From Molanna angustata (Eukaryota; Arthropoda; Insecta; Trichoptera; Molannidae), in the NCBI GenBank assembly GCA_963576475.1, contig OY754990.1, positions 4,803,756 through 4,867,755 of the forward strand: DNA of 64,000 nucleotides. The letters run 5' to 3'. Positions 31,440-42,570 of this stretch are shown in pieces; the first letter of the stretch is position 1, and each line of letters starts with the position of its first letter. Below the pieces are notes generated by a model. It was not told the DNA's origin, searched no databases, and saw only the letters and a list, made by a program, of their open reading frames with translations. Made by a program: the position numbers and the translations under genes.

Positions 31440-31530
31440 CTAGGGGCTCTGCCCCTGGCCGCTATCGTAGCCCAACCCCCAACGGCCGCTGCGCGGCTTT
31501 TTGCTTGCCGCTATGCGGCAGTTGCGAAAT
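31440..31530 (-). mobile_element. Possible Helitron-like 3' end
   Basis: On the minus strand a GC-rich hairpin (AGGGGC-AGA-GCCCCT) is followed by CTAG and then T, the pattern of Helitron 3' ends (hairpin, CTRR, insertion between A and T). Two more short GC hairpins (GCCGCTGCGCGGC, TGCCGCTATGCGGCA) lie at 31484-31522. No Rep/helicase gene and no 5' end was found. Confidence 0.35.
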
Positions 31531-31816
31531 GGCCTTATAAGACTAAATATCGTTAAATATACCATTTAGGACATTACACAACATTTAAAAACTAAATATC
31601 TTTACGTGAAAACGTTAAAATCAAGTAATAAAACAGTATTTTTTTAGTAAAAATGCGGAAATTATAAAAAAAATATTTTTGACAATGTTTTGAAAGAAAT
31701 GCATTATATGAAATGCGTAAAATGCGTACCTACGTTTGAAATTACAAACATTGATAATTTGAATGTACATATGAAATATTATTTAGAACAGTAGTTAAGA
31801 CTGAATATCTTTTTAT
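31531..31816. other. AT-rich, nothing recognised
   Basis: No gene seen; it leads into the TA tract. Confidence 0.4.
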
Positions 31817-32113
<297 letters not shown>

Positions 32114-32144
32114 ATAATATTTTTATCTCGGTTTTCCCGTGTCA

Positions 32145-32225
32145 GTAGGTCTTGACTAAGACCATTTGTTTTCCGACGTTTCGCCTGAATATCACCAGGC
32201 ATTTTCAAGGACTTAACGAAAAGCA
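32145..32225 (-). repeat. Repeat with hammerhead-like core, next to (TA)n
   Basis: The minus strand has CTGGTGA (32198-32192), then 9 bases later CGAAACGTCGG. The same 55-base phrase occurs in the other orientation at 35609-35665, again next to a (TA)n tract. The two strings resemble the conserved core of the hammerhead ribozymes (CUGAUGA and GAAAC) known from Penelope-like elements, with one core change and a very short helix II. Confidence 0.4.
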
Positions 32226-32919
32226 CGCGCGCGACACACGTCTACTCACACTGAAAGCTCACCGTCAAGTGACTCGTAGCCAAAGAGAATATAACCTTAC
32301 GGATAAGAGACATAGCTCCATACAAAAAAATTGAATCAGCAAAATGTATGAAAATATCATCCAAGTAGTACCAATATTGAGAAAAATAAAATTGTCATGT
32401 TGCCTCCCTGCATTTTTGACAACTGGATAAGACATAGGGATGGGAAAGAACTTTATAAATGCTGCCAACACTAGTGATGGGCAACATCAAGAATAATTTA
32501 CAAAAAAAATGTTGCTAATGTACAAGGCATTAAATGATGTTTATTTTATGATCAGAGAGGAGTAAAAAATACACAGCATAGTTTACATATTGTTTATTTA
32601 TCATTTTATAAACAGGGAAAAACATAATACATTGAATATGATATGTTTATTTATTAACTCAAAAACAGGAAAAAAAACACATATATTTTTTATAATATAA
32701 ATGAGTTGTCTGCTACAAAAATTATACAATTTCAATAAATCAACATAGAATTTTGGAAAATAATAAATTAATAAACAAATTGGTTACTGGATTGAAGTAA
32801 AATAAGTTCAAAATTTAAAATAATTTTGTACTTCAAAGAACATTAAATCAAATAAAACTAGAAATAGGTGATAGATGGTGAAATTTATAAATTCTAAATA
32901 TTCTTCTCTTCATCTCTTT
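32226..32919. other. AT-rich; probable 3' flank of the THAP gene
   Basis: Several minus-strand AATAAA-type signals (TTTATT on plus, e.g. near 32540-32600 and 32648) could end the THAP transcript. No gene seen. Confidence 0.35.
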
Positions 32920-33155
32920 TTAGTCCTGCATCAACTTCCTCCCTGGGACGTGGATTGCCAGCTGTCTTGCTATTTGTTTGATTTTGATCTCCTCCTGGGG
33001 TAGCAGATGGGGATACATTCCCAAATAGGTCTTTTTAAGAAGTATTTTTTCCATTCTAGTATAGAAACCGAGCAAGTGGTATTGTGTCTGTCTTTTTTCC
33101 AGAAGGTTTTCAACTCTACACAATGGAGTACTCACTTCTTTCCTGAGAGTGCTAT
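32920..33155 (-). CDS. THAP-domain gene, last coding exon
   Basis: The minus-strand acceptor CTTCCTTTTTCAG ends at 33156. The exon starts in phase 1, and with the single base left by exon 33757-33528 it makes an Asp codon, so the frames join. It encodes about 78 residues, Lys/Gln/Leu-rich (RVENLLEKRQTQYHLLGFY, then KILLKKTYLGMYPHLLPQ) and probably helical, ending in a stop at 32920-32922. No known domain was recognised. It could be the C-terminal helix or coiled coil that commonly follows THAP domains. The upstream Met residues in the intronic frame are not used. Confidence 0.6.
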
Positions 33156-33307
33156 CTGAAAAAGGAAGACAGATATACAGAAAACACATTTTTATGACAA
33201 TTCTCAAAAAGTTTGATATTAAATTGTGAATATCACTATAGACAATTTACATATTCATGAATGAACTAGAATCAAAATATTTATTCATATTTTAATTTTA
33301 TTTTACA

Positions 33308-33412
33308 TTACTTCTAGGGCAACTAACAGGTACTACGTCAAATATGAATTTAACACACACCCAATAACAAATGCCACATTCTGGAGGCTTACAATATTAA
33401 TACCGCCAAAAG
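33308..33412 (-). mobile_element. SINE family S1, 3' part, in the THAP intron
   Basis: It matches the 3' part of the SINE at 22917-23157 in inverse ('ctagggcaactaacagg', 'acccaataacaa', 'ccacattctgga'). It lies between the two THAP exons. Confidence 0.7.
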
Positions 33413-33527
33413 CTTTATTTTTCCCGTAATATATACGGCGAAGGACAGTACTAATGAACGGTAACCCAGAAACAAAACAAATAGTGCACTTATACTTAAC
33501 AGAACATAATAAAGTCAAAATACAAAC

Positions 33528-33757
33528 CTGGTGTATAACTCGCCACATGAAAAGAAAATTCCTTAAGTTGCTCATCAGTAAGTGGCAATGAAGATAATTT
33601 TAAAGTGGGGATGGCAGTTTTTTTAAGTCGATTCACTTTACGATTGAAACATCTTTTATCGAAGTGGTCACCACACACATATCGAATTTGGCACAATCTT
33701 TCTATTGGCACAAATACCAATTCTGGATTGCCTACAGCTTTCGCCCATTCTTTGCAT
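33528..33757 (-). CDS. THAP-type zinc-finger exon (second half of the domain)
   Basis: THAP domains are C2CH zinc fingers that bind DNA. The minus-strand acceptor TTTTGATTTCAG ends at 33758, and the donor GTTTGT starts at 33527. The exon reads CKEWAKAVGN, then YVCGDHFDKRCFN and LKKTAIPTL. These are the W-x2-A block, the Cys-x2-His-Phe metal site and the AVPT-like box that closes a THAP domain. The first half with the first two Cys must be in an upstream exon, not found between 33758 and 34930. A P-element-type transposase could also carry such a domain, but no transposase sequence follows. A SINE fragment sits in the 372-bp intron. Confidence 0.65.
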
Positions 33758-33954
33758 CTGAAATCAAAATGATAAATGCATTATGTACCTATTGATTATT
33801 GAATACATAAAAAAATTCTTTTAAAATATTATGTGCATCCTTTGTTTTGTGAACATGGATATTGGAATATTTTCTTGTTTGTAATTTTTTTCTGTCTTTT
33901 TAATAAAATATAAGGCGTAGTTCAACATATTTTTTTTTAAATTAAAGACGACAA

Positions 33955-34148
33955 AAAAGAAACGAAATGTTAGAAGTGTGAGCAATAGACGAACTGTGAG
34001 CAACAGACGGAAATGTATGAGACGAACAGGTATGAGACGATGCATGAATGTGGACAAGGCGAGAGATGCGTGCCAGGATAGAAAAATGTGGCGTTCGGTT
34101 CTCTCTGCCTACCCCGCAAGGGACATGGCGTGATGGTATGTATGTAAC
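33955..34148 (+). mobile_element. RTE-like LINE 3' end, short copy
   Basis: It matches the last 170 bp of 17795-18107, ending GTGATGGTATGTATGTA. It contains a small internal duplication of the 'gagcaacagacg' block. Confidence 0.7.
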
Positions 34149-34235
34149 TTGAATATATACACTAATATAATTATTTTCAAACTCCTATAGCATAAAAAAT
34201 TATAATTGTCATATGGTTCTAAACAATAACAACAT

Positions 34236-34440
34236 TACTCCTTGGAGTCCACCTAGACTCTAGCCTGACTCTCAAAAAACAAATAAATTGCACAACTAGA
34301 GCAGCATTTTATCATCTTCGTAGAATCAAGTAAATTCGCAGAAATCTTCCAATAGACGCTACTAAATCTCTCATCAACGCTTATGTTATTTCAAGACTTG
34401 ATTACTGCAATCTAAAGTATTTAACACCGCTACTAGAGTT
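34236..34440 (+). pseudogene. L2/CR1-type reverse transcriptase fragment
   Basis: One plus frame reads LLGVHLDSSLTLKKQIN, then RAAFYHLRRI, a stop, and SLINAYVISRLDYCNLKYL. This is the thumb region of L2/CR1-type RT after the palm. One in-frame stop is present and both ends are lost. Confidence 0.65.
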
Positions 34441-35000
34441 TAAATATAATAGGTATACTATTGTATACATCGTTTTTATGTTTATTTTTTAATTTAATAA
34501 GATCAATAACCTAGATTTTAAACTTGAATGAATATCTACACTGATGTTTCCATGCTTTGATAGCAAAAGAATTCATTTAACATGTGGTCCTAAACAATAA
34601 TAACATTCAAAACAAATATGTACTCTAATGCTTTCATAGCAAAAATAAATAAACCATATATCCGTAGGTTATATTCTCTTTGAAATAAACTTCACACGTG
34701 GTTCATAGTGGTCCGCAAAATAGAAGATGTTTGTATGAAATGGAATTATATTGAATAAATAAATATAAATCTTACCTTATTTAATTATATTATCCTCAGA
34801 AGTCTTAAAATCGTGCGTTATTATCATTTATCACCCAAACATAATAAAAAAAATAAAATGCGTCTCAGATAACCTCAATAACCAACAGCAAAATTGAAAG
34901 GTTAAAAGAAAATGGCAGAAAATGGTTTGAAATCACTTGAAGTTTGCTAGTGTAGTTTTGCAAATTGGGTTCGTAATGTTGGCTAAATTTAGTTTTTCTA
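34441..35000. other. AT-rich, nothing recognised
   Basis: A minus-strand donor-like AAGGTAAG at 34771-34778 could belong to an upstream THAP-gene exon, but no coding support was found. Confidence 0.3.
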
Positions 35001-35093
35001 TGTTGGTTACATGATGATGATAACTCCTATAGAACATTTTTTTGTATGGAAGTTGGGACCCACTGCTCGTAGCGTACAAGATGGCCGCTTATG

Positions 35094-35610
35094 TCAAATA
35101 TTGTTAGCGCGACGTGATTGGCTCCTTGTGACACGCCCACCTGCTGTCGTGTTCGTTGGTAATAATATTTTATCATTATTTTTGTGTTGTGATTTATTGT
35201 TAATTTTAGTTGTGACATTAATATTATTATTGTTGTGTTTTGTGGTTATTTTCGCTATGGTATTATTAATATTATTATTGTATTGTTTGTCATATAAAAT
35301 GTTCTTCCAGGTACTAGGCAAACGAACTCCGTCGTCCCGATTGTTCATTATATCCCTTCTCTTATATATTTCTATAGCTTCCCTGTAAATTCTGAGAGGT
35401 TCACTGTTTAAACTTGCTATTATTTTTGAATGGTCAAAATCTATTGTATGTCCTTCTGTGAGCGAGTGTTGTACAAGTGAGGATGTAAGTTTTTTGTTTC
35501 TCATGTCGACTCTGTGCTCCGCTATTCGTGCTTCAACTTTTCGATTGGTTCTTCCTACATAAGTCTTATTGCACGATCCGCACGGTATTTCATATACTCC
35601 ATGAAAAAAA
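35094..35610 (-). pseudogene. GIY-YIG endonuclease domain, Penelope-like
   Basis: GIY-YIG is a nicking nuclease fold carried by Penelope-like retroelements. The minus frame begins in a sequence of uncertain origin and enters the domain at [20 protein letters not shown] (GVY for GIY, YVG for YIG). It goes on with EARIAEHR (Arg and His of the motif) and FDHSKIIA, then Asn-rich low-complexity sequence and a basic SQSRRANN end. The pairs C-x2-C before YVG are typical of Penelope nucleases. No RT lies upstream; instead a hammerhead-like repeat and (TA)n do. The long open frame upstream through (TA)n is an artefact. Confidence 0.65.
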
Positions 35611-35665
35611 ATTTCGTTAAGTCCTTGAAAATGCCTGGTGATATTCGGGCGAAACGTCGGAAGAC
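35609..35665 (+). repeat. Hammerhead-like core repeat, second copy
   Basis: The plus strand has CTGGTGA at 35635-35641 and CGAAACGTCGG at 35650-35660. Nearly identical to the inverse copy at 32145-32225. It lies between the GIY-YIG frame and the (TA)n tract, antisense to the nuclease. Confidence 0.4.
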
Positions 35666-35677
35666 GTTTATATAGAC

Positions 35678-36473
<796 letters not shown>

Positions 36474-36475
36474 AG

Positions 36476-39400
36476 TATGAATTTGCTCGAATTGATATTT
36501 TTTGCAATATTAAGGGCTTCCAGCAAGGCAACACATTCTGCTGTAAAAACAGATGCCTCTGGCGGAAGTTTAGTAAGTGATTTTATAAGTGACGGTATAA
36601 GAACTGCCGCTCCAGGGTTTCTCACGGTAGATATCTTAGATCCATCGGTATAAACCTGAATGCGGTTTGGCCATTTACTTTCAACCGTATGCAAGAATTC
36701 ACGATTTATTTGATGGACGGACATTGTAGTGTTTCTATCTAAGCCCATGTTTAGAACCGTATTCGGTGTATATAGTAAAGCTTCTTATGGGAGATCATAA
36801 ACAGGGGAAGGAAACGAGTATTGCCTTACCTGTAAATTTGTTTTTGAAAAACTCACACAGAGACAAGGAGCTTGTCGTCTTGACTCTGTGTTCACAATAT
36901 TATTCAATATTGGTAGTCGGCTCAATAATGGATGTCTTGCGTAAATCATCTTTTTGGTATAGTAGCAGTCAGACAGATATTGTCGTCTAATTTTCAAAGG
37001 CATGTCAACACATTCTATTTGCAGGGAATTATTTGGAGTCGATTGCATCGCTCCCACAATTAATCTCAGTGATTTGGTTTGAATTCTGTCTAAAATAGAC
37101 TCTAAAGTTTTCGGGAGAGGGTCAAATAAGAAGCTGGCGTAGTCCAAGTGACTACGAATCATCGCGTTATAAATTAATTTTAATGTGGTAGGATGGGATC
37201 CCCACGAAAGATTGGACAGAGCTCTCAGCATGTTCATGCCATTTTCACATCTCCCGGAGATATGATTAATTTGTGTGTGCCAGGACAGTTTTCTATTTGA
37301 GAATAATCCCAAAAACCTGATTTCGTCTACCTGGGGTATAGGGCATCCGTTAGTCTTCAGTATGATTTTCGGATTATTATGTTTTCTAGAAAACACTATT
37401 ACTTTAGACTTTTGAGGGGACAGTTTTAGGGAGTTAATATGCATCCAAGAATTAATTTTCTCAATAGCTACTGAGATGGATTTTACCGCTTGATCAATGC
37501 TCTTATTAGAATTGTAAATAGCAATATCATCCGCGTACTGTACAATGGAACAGTCACTTGGGATCTGTGCTTGCAAGTCACTGCAATACAAATTAAAAAG
37601 TGTCGGGCTCAACACCGATCCCTGAGGTAAACCCCTCCACACGTTTCTACGAAAGCTTTCTGTTCCATGGTTTACAACGATGGTTCGCCCTGAAAATATG
37701 CTAAAAAATAACTTTGCCAAAGAGATGGGGAAGGATAAATTTAACATTTTTTTATATAGGGTTGCTAAACAGACATTATCGTATGCCGCGTCAATGTCTA
37801 AAAAGATCGCAACGGTTAATTCTTTTTTAGACAAGGCGATCTGTATATCTGAAATTAAGACGCTAAGATTATCAATGCATGATAATGATCTGCGAAACCC
37901 AAACTGGGAGCTGAAAAGTAAAGAATTGCTTTCTACAAACCAATCGATCCAATTTTTGAGAAGGTGTTCAAGGATTTTTAATACACAGGACGATAATGCG
38001 ATTGGCCTGTAGGAAGATCCCAAAGATAGGTCCTTGTTGGGCTTTAGGATGGGAATGATTAGTTGTGTTTTCCAGCATTTGGGGATTGAAGAGTTAATAA
38101 GTATTTTATTAAGAAATGTCAGAAATGAGTTCAGGAAAGCTGGCGGGGCTTTTTGGAAAAATTTGTATGGGATCATGTCCAATCCCGGTGAAGAGTCCTT
38201 GACTCGATGTAAGCAACATGATAGTTCACTCATAACGAATGGAGAACTCAGAAATGAAGTATCAGAAGATTGTGGAAAGGAAATATTGGGAGGGTAGAGC
38301 TGTTCCAAATGTGGTACATATGGGGGGGCCAATAGGTTCAAGAAATCATGAAGCCAGAGATCTATTTTGCCTGAAGGCGAAGGGGGTGAGAATGATCCCT
38401 TGAATCGTTTGATCATATTCCACACATACGAAGAAGGAGATTGAGGAGTCAAAGAAGAGCAAAATATCTGCCAGCCTTGTCTCTTCTTTTGTCTCAATCT
38501 TTTTTTTACCTTTGCTTGGATGGATTTAGCGGACAAAAACGCTTCTATAGAGAAATTCTTCCGGAGGTTGTTCATGGCTATTTTGCGTTCTTTAATTAGT
38601 TCCGTGCACTCGTTATCCCACCAAGGAACGTTCCTTTTGGGTAGTCCGCTGCCAGTCTTTTTGGGAATACTTTTGTCTGCTGCTGAACGTATAAAGTTTA
38701 TAATAATTTCATTTTCATCATTTACATTAGAGCAAGTGCTTCCATTCTCGATAAGTAAAGGCATGTTCACCTCTAGATTTTTTGAATATGAAACCCAGTC
38801 TGCTATTTGTAAATTGAACAATTGCCTACGATGTGGTATATTTTTTACAGGTTTAACATGCCATTTTATTATGATCGGATAATGGTTACTAGATAATGGA
38901 TCATCTAAAACCGACCAAGACAAAGAGGCAATCAAGTCTCCTGTGCATATGGAAATATCCAATGCACTTCGGTTTTGATTTGGAGGAGTGAGCAGAGTTG
39001 GAGAACCATCGTTGAAAACACACAAGTTATGGGAGTCCAGAAATGAAAGTAAACATCTTCCAGGTCTATCGGTAAGGGAGCATCCCCATGACGTAGAATG
39101 GGCGTTAAGGTCGCCCAAGATAACAAAGGAAGTTGGTAGCAGTGCAACGATGGTGTTGAAGAAACTAATATCAAATCCTATTTTTGGAGGAATGTATACG
39201 GATACAAATACGATTTCATTAACCAAGACAGCGACTATCTCTAGGTAAGGGTTTTGCGGAAGTTGTATTACAGAGTGAGGAATCTTCGTGTTAACCAGAA
39301 GTGCAGCTCCACCTCCTCTGCGATCTAATCGATCTGAGCGAGAGCACACGTATCCTGGAACGTTAAAGTTAAAGTGAGGCATCAGCCACGTTTCGGTAAT

Positions 39401-39566
39401 TGCCGCAATATCAATCTCATAATCGCGGAGTAATTGTATTATATCTTGTTTATTTGAAACAGCACTTCTACTGTTCCATTGTAATATGTTAAATGATTTA
39501 TTATTATAGCTTAAATGACCCGGGTTTATCATATTTGTTTGTAGTAGTTTGTTTGACTTTTTTTTT
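36476..39566 (-). mobile_element. I-clade LINE, copy 1: inverted ORF2 arm
   Basis: The exact inverse of 42537-45627, both 3,091 bp with no net length difference. It begins in the middle of RNase H (36476) and ends in the A-run between ORF1 and ORF2 (T9 at 39558-39566). ORF1 and the 3' end are missing from this arm. Confidence 0.9.
36785..39532 (-). CDS. I-clade LINE ORF2: endonuclease and reverse transcriptase (copy 1)
   Basis: A 915-residue frame, the same as 42571-45318 except for one residue near the C-terminus (SKTNL here, SKKNL there). All endonuclease and RT motifs listed for the other copy are present. The following RNase H frame is retained only to 36476 and then runs into unrelated sequence, so the polyprotein is truncated. 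The stop that closes this frame is the same TAA as in copy 2. Lying inverted and without a 5' end, the copy is probably dead despite its intact frame. Confidence 0.9.
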   Translation of the reverse strand: MINPGHLSYNNKSFNILQWNSRSAVSNKQDIIQLLRDYEIDIAAITETWLMPHFNFNVPGYVCSRSDRLDRRGGGAALLVNTKIPHSVIQLPQNPYLEIVAVLVNEIVFVSVYIPPKIGFDISFFNTIVALLPTSFVILGDLNAHSTSWGCSLTDRPGRCLLSFLDSHNLCVFNDGSPTLLTPPNQNRSALDISICTGDLIASLSWSVLDDPLSSNHYPIIIKWHVKPVKNIPHRRQLFNLQIADWVSYSKNLEVNMPLLIENGSTCSNVNDENEIIINFIRSAADKSIPKKTGSGLPKRNVPWWDNECTELIKERKIAMNNLRKNFSIEAFLSAKSIQAKVKKRLRQKKRQGWQIFCSSLTPQSPSSYVWNMIKRFKGSFSPPSPSGKIDLWLHDFLNLLAPPYVPHLEQLYPPNISFPQSSDTSFLSSPFVMSELSCCLHRVKDSSPGLDMIPYKFFQKAPPAFLNSFLTFLNKILINSSIPKCWKTQLIIPILKPNKDLSLGSSYRPIALSSCVLKILEHLLKNWIDWFVESNSLLFSSQFGFRRSLSCIDNLSVLISDIQIALSKKELTVAIFLDIDAAYDNVCLATLYKKMLNLSFPISLAKLFFSIFSGRTIVVNHGTESFRRNVWRGLPQGSVLSPTLFNLYCSDLQAQIPSDCSIVQYADDIAIYNSNKSIDQAVKSISVAIEKINSWMHINSLKLSPQKSKVIVFSRKHNNPKIILKTNGCPIPQVDEIRFLGLFSNRKLSWHTQINHISGRCENGMNMLRALSNLSWGSHPTTLKLIYNAMIRSHLDYASFLFDPLPKTLESILDRIQTKSLRLIVGAMQSTPNNSLQIECVDMPLKIRRQYLSDCYYTKKMIYARHPLLSRLPILNNIVNTESRRQAPCLCVSFSKTNLQVRQYSFPSPVYDLP

Positions 39567-40160
39567 CTAATAGGTTAAAGAAGTGGGTTTAATACTTTAA
39601 AGCTGATTGGTAACCAAAGGGGTTACCAATTGAAAGTAGTTAGTAACCAGAGGGGTTACTAATAAATATAAGTGGTAACCAGAGGGGTTACCAATAATAG
39701 AGAGTTTACTATATCACAAGAGGATATGATTTGAAATAAGAACACAAGGACAGTGGTTTAGATAGAAGAAGAAAGAATGGCCAAAAGTAACAATGAGTAT
39801 ATTGATCACAATTAATAGTTTGCTTAAAGGTAATTTACAATTGATGAAATAACTTACAAAGGAACTTTCTCACGATGAGTAGGTATAGAGTTAGCGGGTG
39901 TGTTCGAAGTGTCCGAATCTTCGCATGGTGAAGTACCAACGTGCTCGCGAGGTCGAGAGATGAAGTGTCGGCGAGACGGCGTGGTCGAGAAGCGACCAGC
40001 GGTCGCGTGGTCGTAACGGCGGCGTGAAGTGACAGATGAAATATGGAAATGAAGTGACGACGTGTAGAGGTGTAGACTTCCTTAAATAGTGCTGCGCTGG
40101 GGGTAGCAAGTTCAATGTCCTCGAACATTCTAGACTTATTTATTTGAAGTGTCATACCCA
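39567..40160 (-). repeat. LTR-like repeat with three tandem hairpins
   Basis: On the minus strand it runs from GACACTTCAAATAAATAAG (40155) through a TATA-like CTATTTAAGG (about 40088) to three hairpin modules at 39604-39700. The stems are 10, 9 and 8 bp around a 5-base loop (e.g. ATTGGTAACC with GGTTACCAAT). A second, plus-strand copy is at 59265-59705. An LTR or LTR leader of an unidentified element is my best guess; no pol gene adjoins it. Confidence 0.6.
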
Positions 40161-40855
<695 letters not shown>

Positions 40856-40880
40856 CCATCACATTTTGTACCCCAAACTT

Positions 40881-41718
40881 TTGGGCCTAGGTTGCGGCTC
40901 TAAGGGCCTAGGCAGTAAAGGCGGGGGTGGGCGGCCGACGCTGTTGCGCCCTCGTCAACTGTACTTAGAGAAGAGCAGGACGAACGCCTTTAGTCTCGCT
41001 CGGCAGTGACTCGTCAACTGTGGCGAATGTTGTTGTGTGGTTCGGGCACACCGCCGGCGCAGACGTCGGGTCAGACATCCTGTGTTGACAACTAGACGTC
41101 ATATCTGACAGGTGATGATTGCGTCGGATGCCCCCGGTGTTAGCCCGCGGAACCTTCGGACGCCAACACGAGGACCGATGTGTCGGGATATAAGCCTAGG
41201 TTGCGGCTCTAAGGGCCCAGGCAGTAAAGGCGGGGGTGGGCGGCCGACGCTGTTGTGCCCTCGTCATTCTATACTTAGAGAAGAGCAGGACGGACGCCTC
41301 TAGTCTCGCTCGGCAGTTACTCGTCAACTGTGGCGAATGTTGTTGTGTGGTTCGGGCACACCGCCGGCGCAGACGTCGGGTCAGACATCCTGTGTTGACA
41401 ACTAGACGTCAAATCTGACAGGTGATGATTGCGTCGGATGCCCCCGGTGTTAGCCCGCGGAACCTTCGGACGCCAACACGAGGACCGAGGGGTCGGGGTA
41501 CAAGCCCCTCCGACTTGAAACAGAGTGTTCTTAGCGGCCGATTTCGAGACCAATCGGAGCCCCTGACGTGTGTGGTTGGATTCTCGGGGGCAGTGGTTGA
41601 ACCCGATGGATGGTGGATATTTTGTGTTTGTCCGATGTTGCGGCTGCGTCCGGTGGTGAACAGGGCCAATGAGCTATATAGCGTCGCCGGCGTGGAAGTG
41701 GATCGCGATCTCCCTCGA
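40881..41718. mobile_element. GC-rich 838-bp insertion with two 309-bp tandem monomers
   Basis: It is flanked by perfect 14-bp copies TGTACCCCAAACTT at 40867-40880 and 41719-41732, so it inserted into ORF1 of the LINE. It contains a 309-bp unit twice (40886-41194 and 41195-41503), then 215 unique bases. No inverted ends, no poly(A) and no long frame of its own. The duplication length suggests LINE-type target priming. Its family is not recognised. Confidence 0.7.
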
Positions 41719-42507
41719 TGTACCCCAAACTTCGCCAACTTGTTTATTTCTAACCCGTTCCTACCTGAAAATAACTTAAAAGCGTATATTCCTAATTATA
41801 AACTATATAAGAACGGAATCGTCCGTGGTATCCCAGTGGAACTGACGGATGAGGAAATTCTTCAAAATATTCAAGTTCCGCCATCTTGCGGCAAAGTATT
41901 CAAACTAAGAAGACTAAATAGGAGGGTATCTGGCCCAGAGGGGACGAAATGGATGCCTTCTACCACTGTCTTATTAACTTTTGAAGGGCAGACTCTACCT
42001 AGAAATATTTATTTGTTTTACAACTCAATAAAGGTTGAGTTATATTCCTACCCTTGTTATATCTGTCACTCTTGTTTAAGGTATGGTCATACCAAAAATA
42101 AATGTACATCAGCCCCTAGGTGCTTCCGCTGTAGTGAAAGCCATCTTGGAGAGGCTTGCCCAGATAAAGATCTCCCTCCGAAATGTGTTAACTGCAAAGG
42201 AGAACACCTTGCAACCGATTCTTCATGCCCAGAATTTTTGAGGCAGAAAAAAATTAAAATAACTATGGCAACTGAAAATATCTCTTTTTCCCAGGCTGTA
42301 AAATTGATCCCTCCTTCGAAGAAATTTTACAGTGAAATTTTATCGTCAACAACAATTTCAAAACAGTCACCTCAGACACCGAGAGTGAAACTCTCTGTAC
42401 CTACCCCCCGCCCCTCAGTTAAACCTTATCTAGATAAGGAGCCACAGAGGCCCTCCTTTCCTACTCCAATGGTCAGGCCACTAATCCACAAAATGGCTGT
42501 GGCTTAA
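41719..42507 (+). pseudogene. I-clade LINE ORF1, C-terminal piece with three zinc knuckles
   Basis: This is the nucleic-acid-binding gag-like ORF1. After the insertion the frame resumes with an RRM-like block (NLKAYIPNYKLYKNGIVRGI, then TDEEILQNIQVP). Next come three CCHC-type knuckles: CYICHSCLRYGHTKNKC, CFRCSESHLGEAC and CVNCKGEHLATDSSC. A Ser/Pro-rich tail ends at 42507. The apparent 361-residue frame from 41422 includes about 99 residues coded by the insertion, which are not LINE protein. ORF2 begins 64 bases downstream, after an A10 run. Confidence 0.8.
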
Positions 42508-42570
42508 AACCAAGCACTTCAGCTCCACTTTCTTTAAAAAAAAAAGTCAAACAAACTACTACAAACAAAT

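Noticed and set aside
38520..39248. Several antisense frames of 80-120 residues over the LINE ORF2 arms
   Set aside because: They recur as mirror images in both arms and have no domain; they are shadows of ORF2.
41422..42507. 361-residue gag protein starting at 41422
   Set aside because: Its first ~99 residues come from the 838-bp insertion; the true frame started at 40666.
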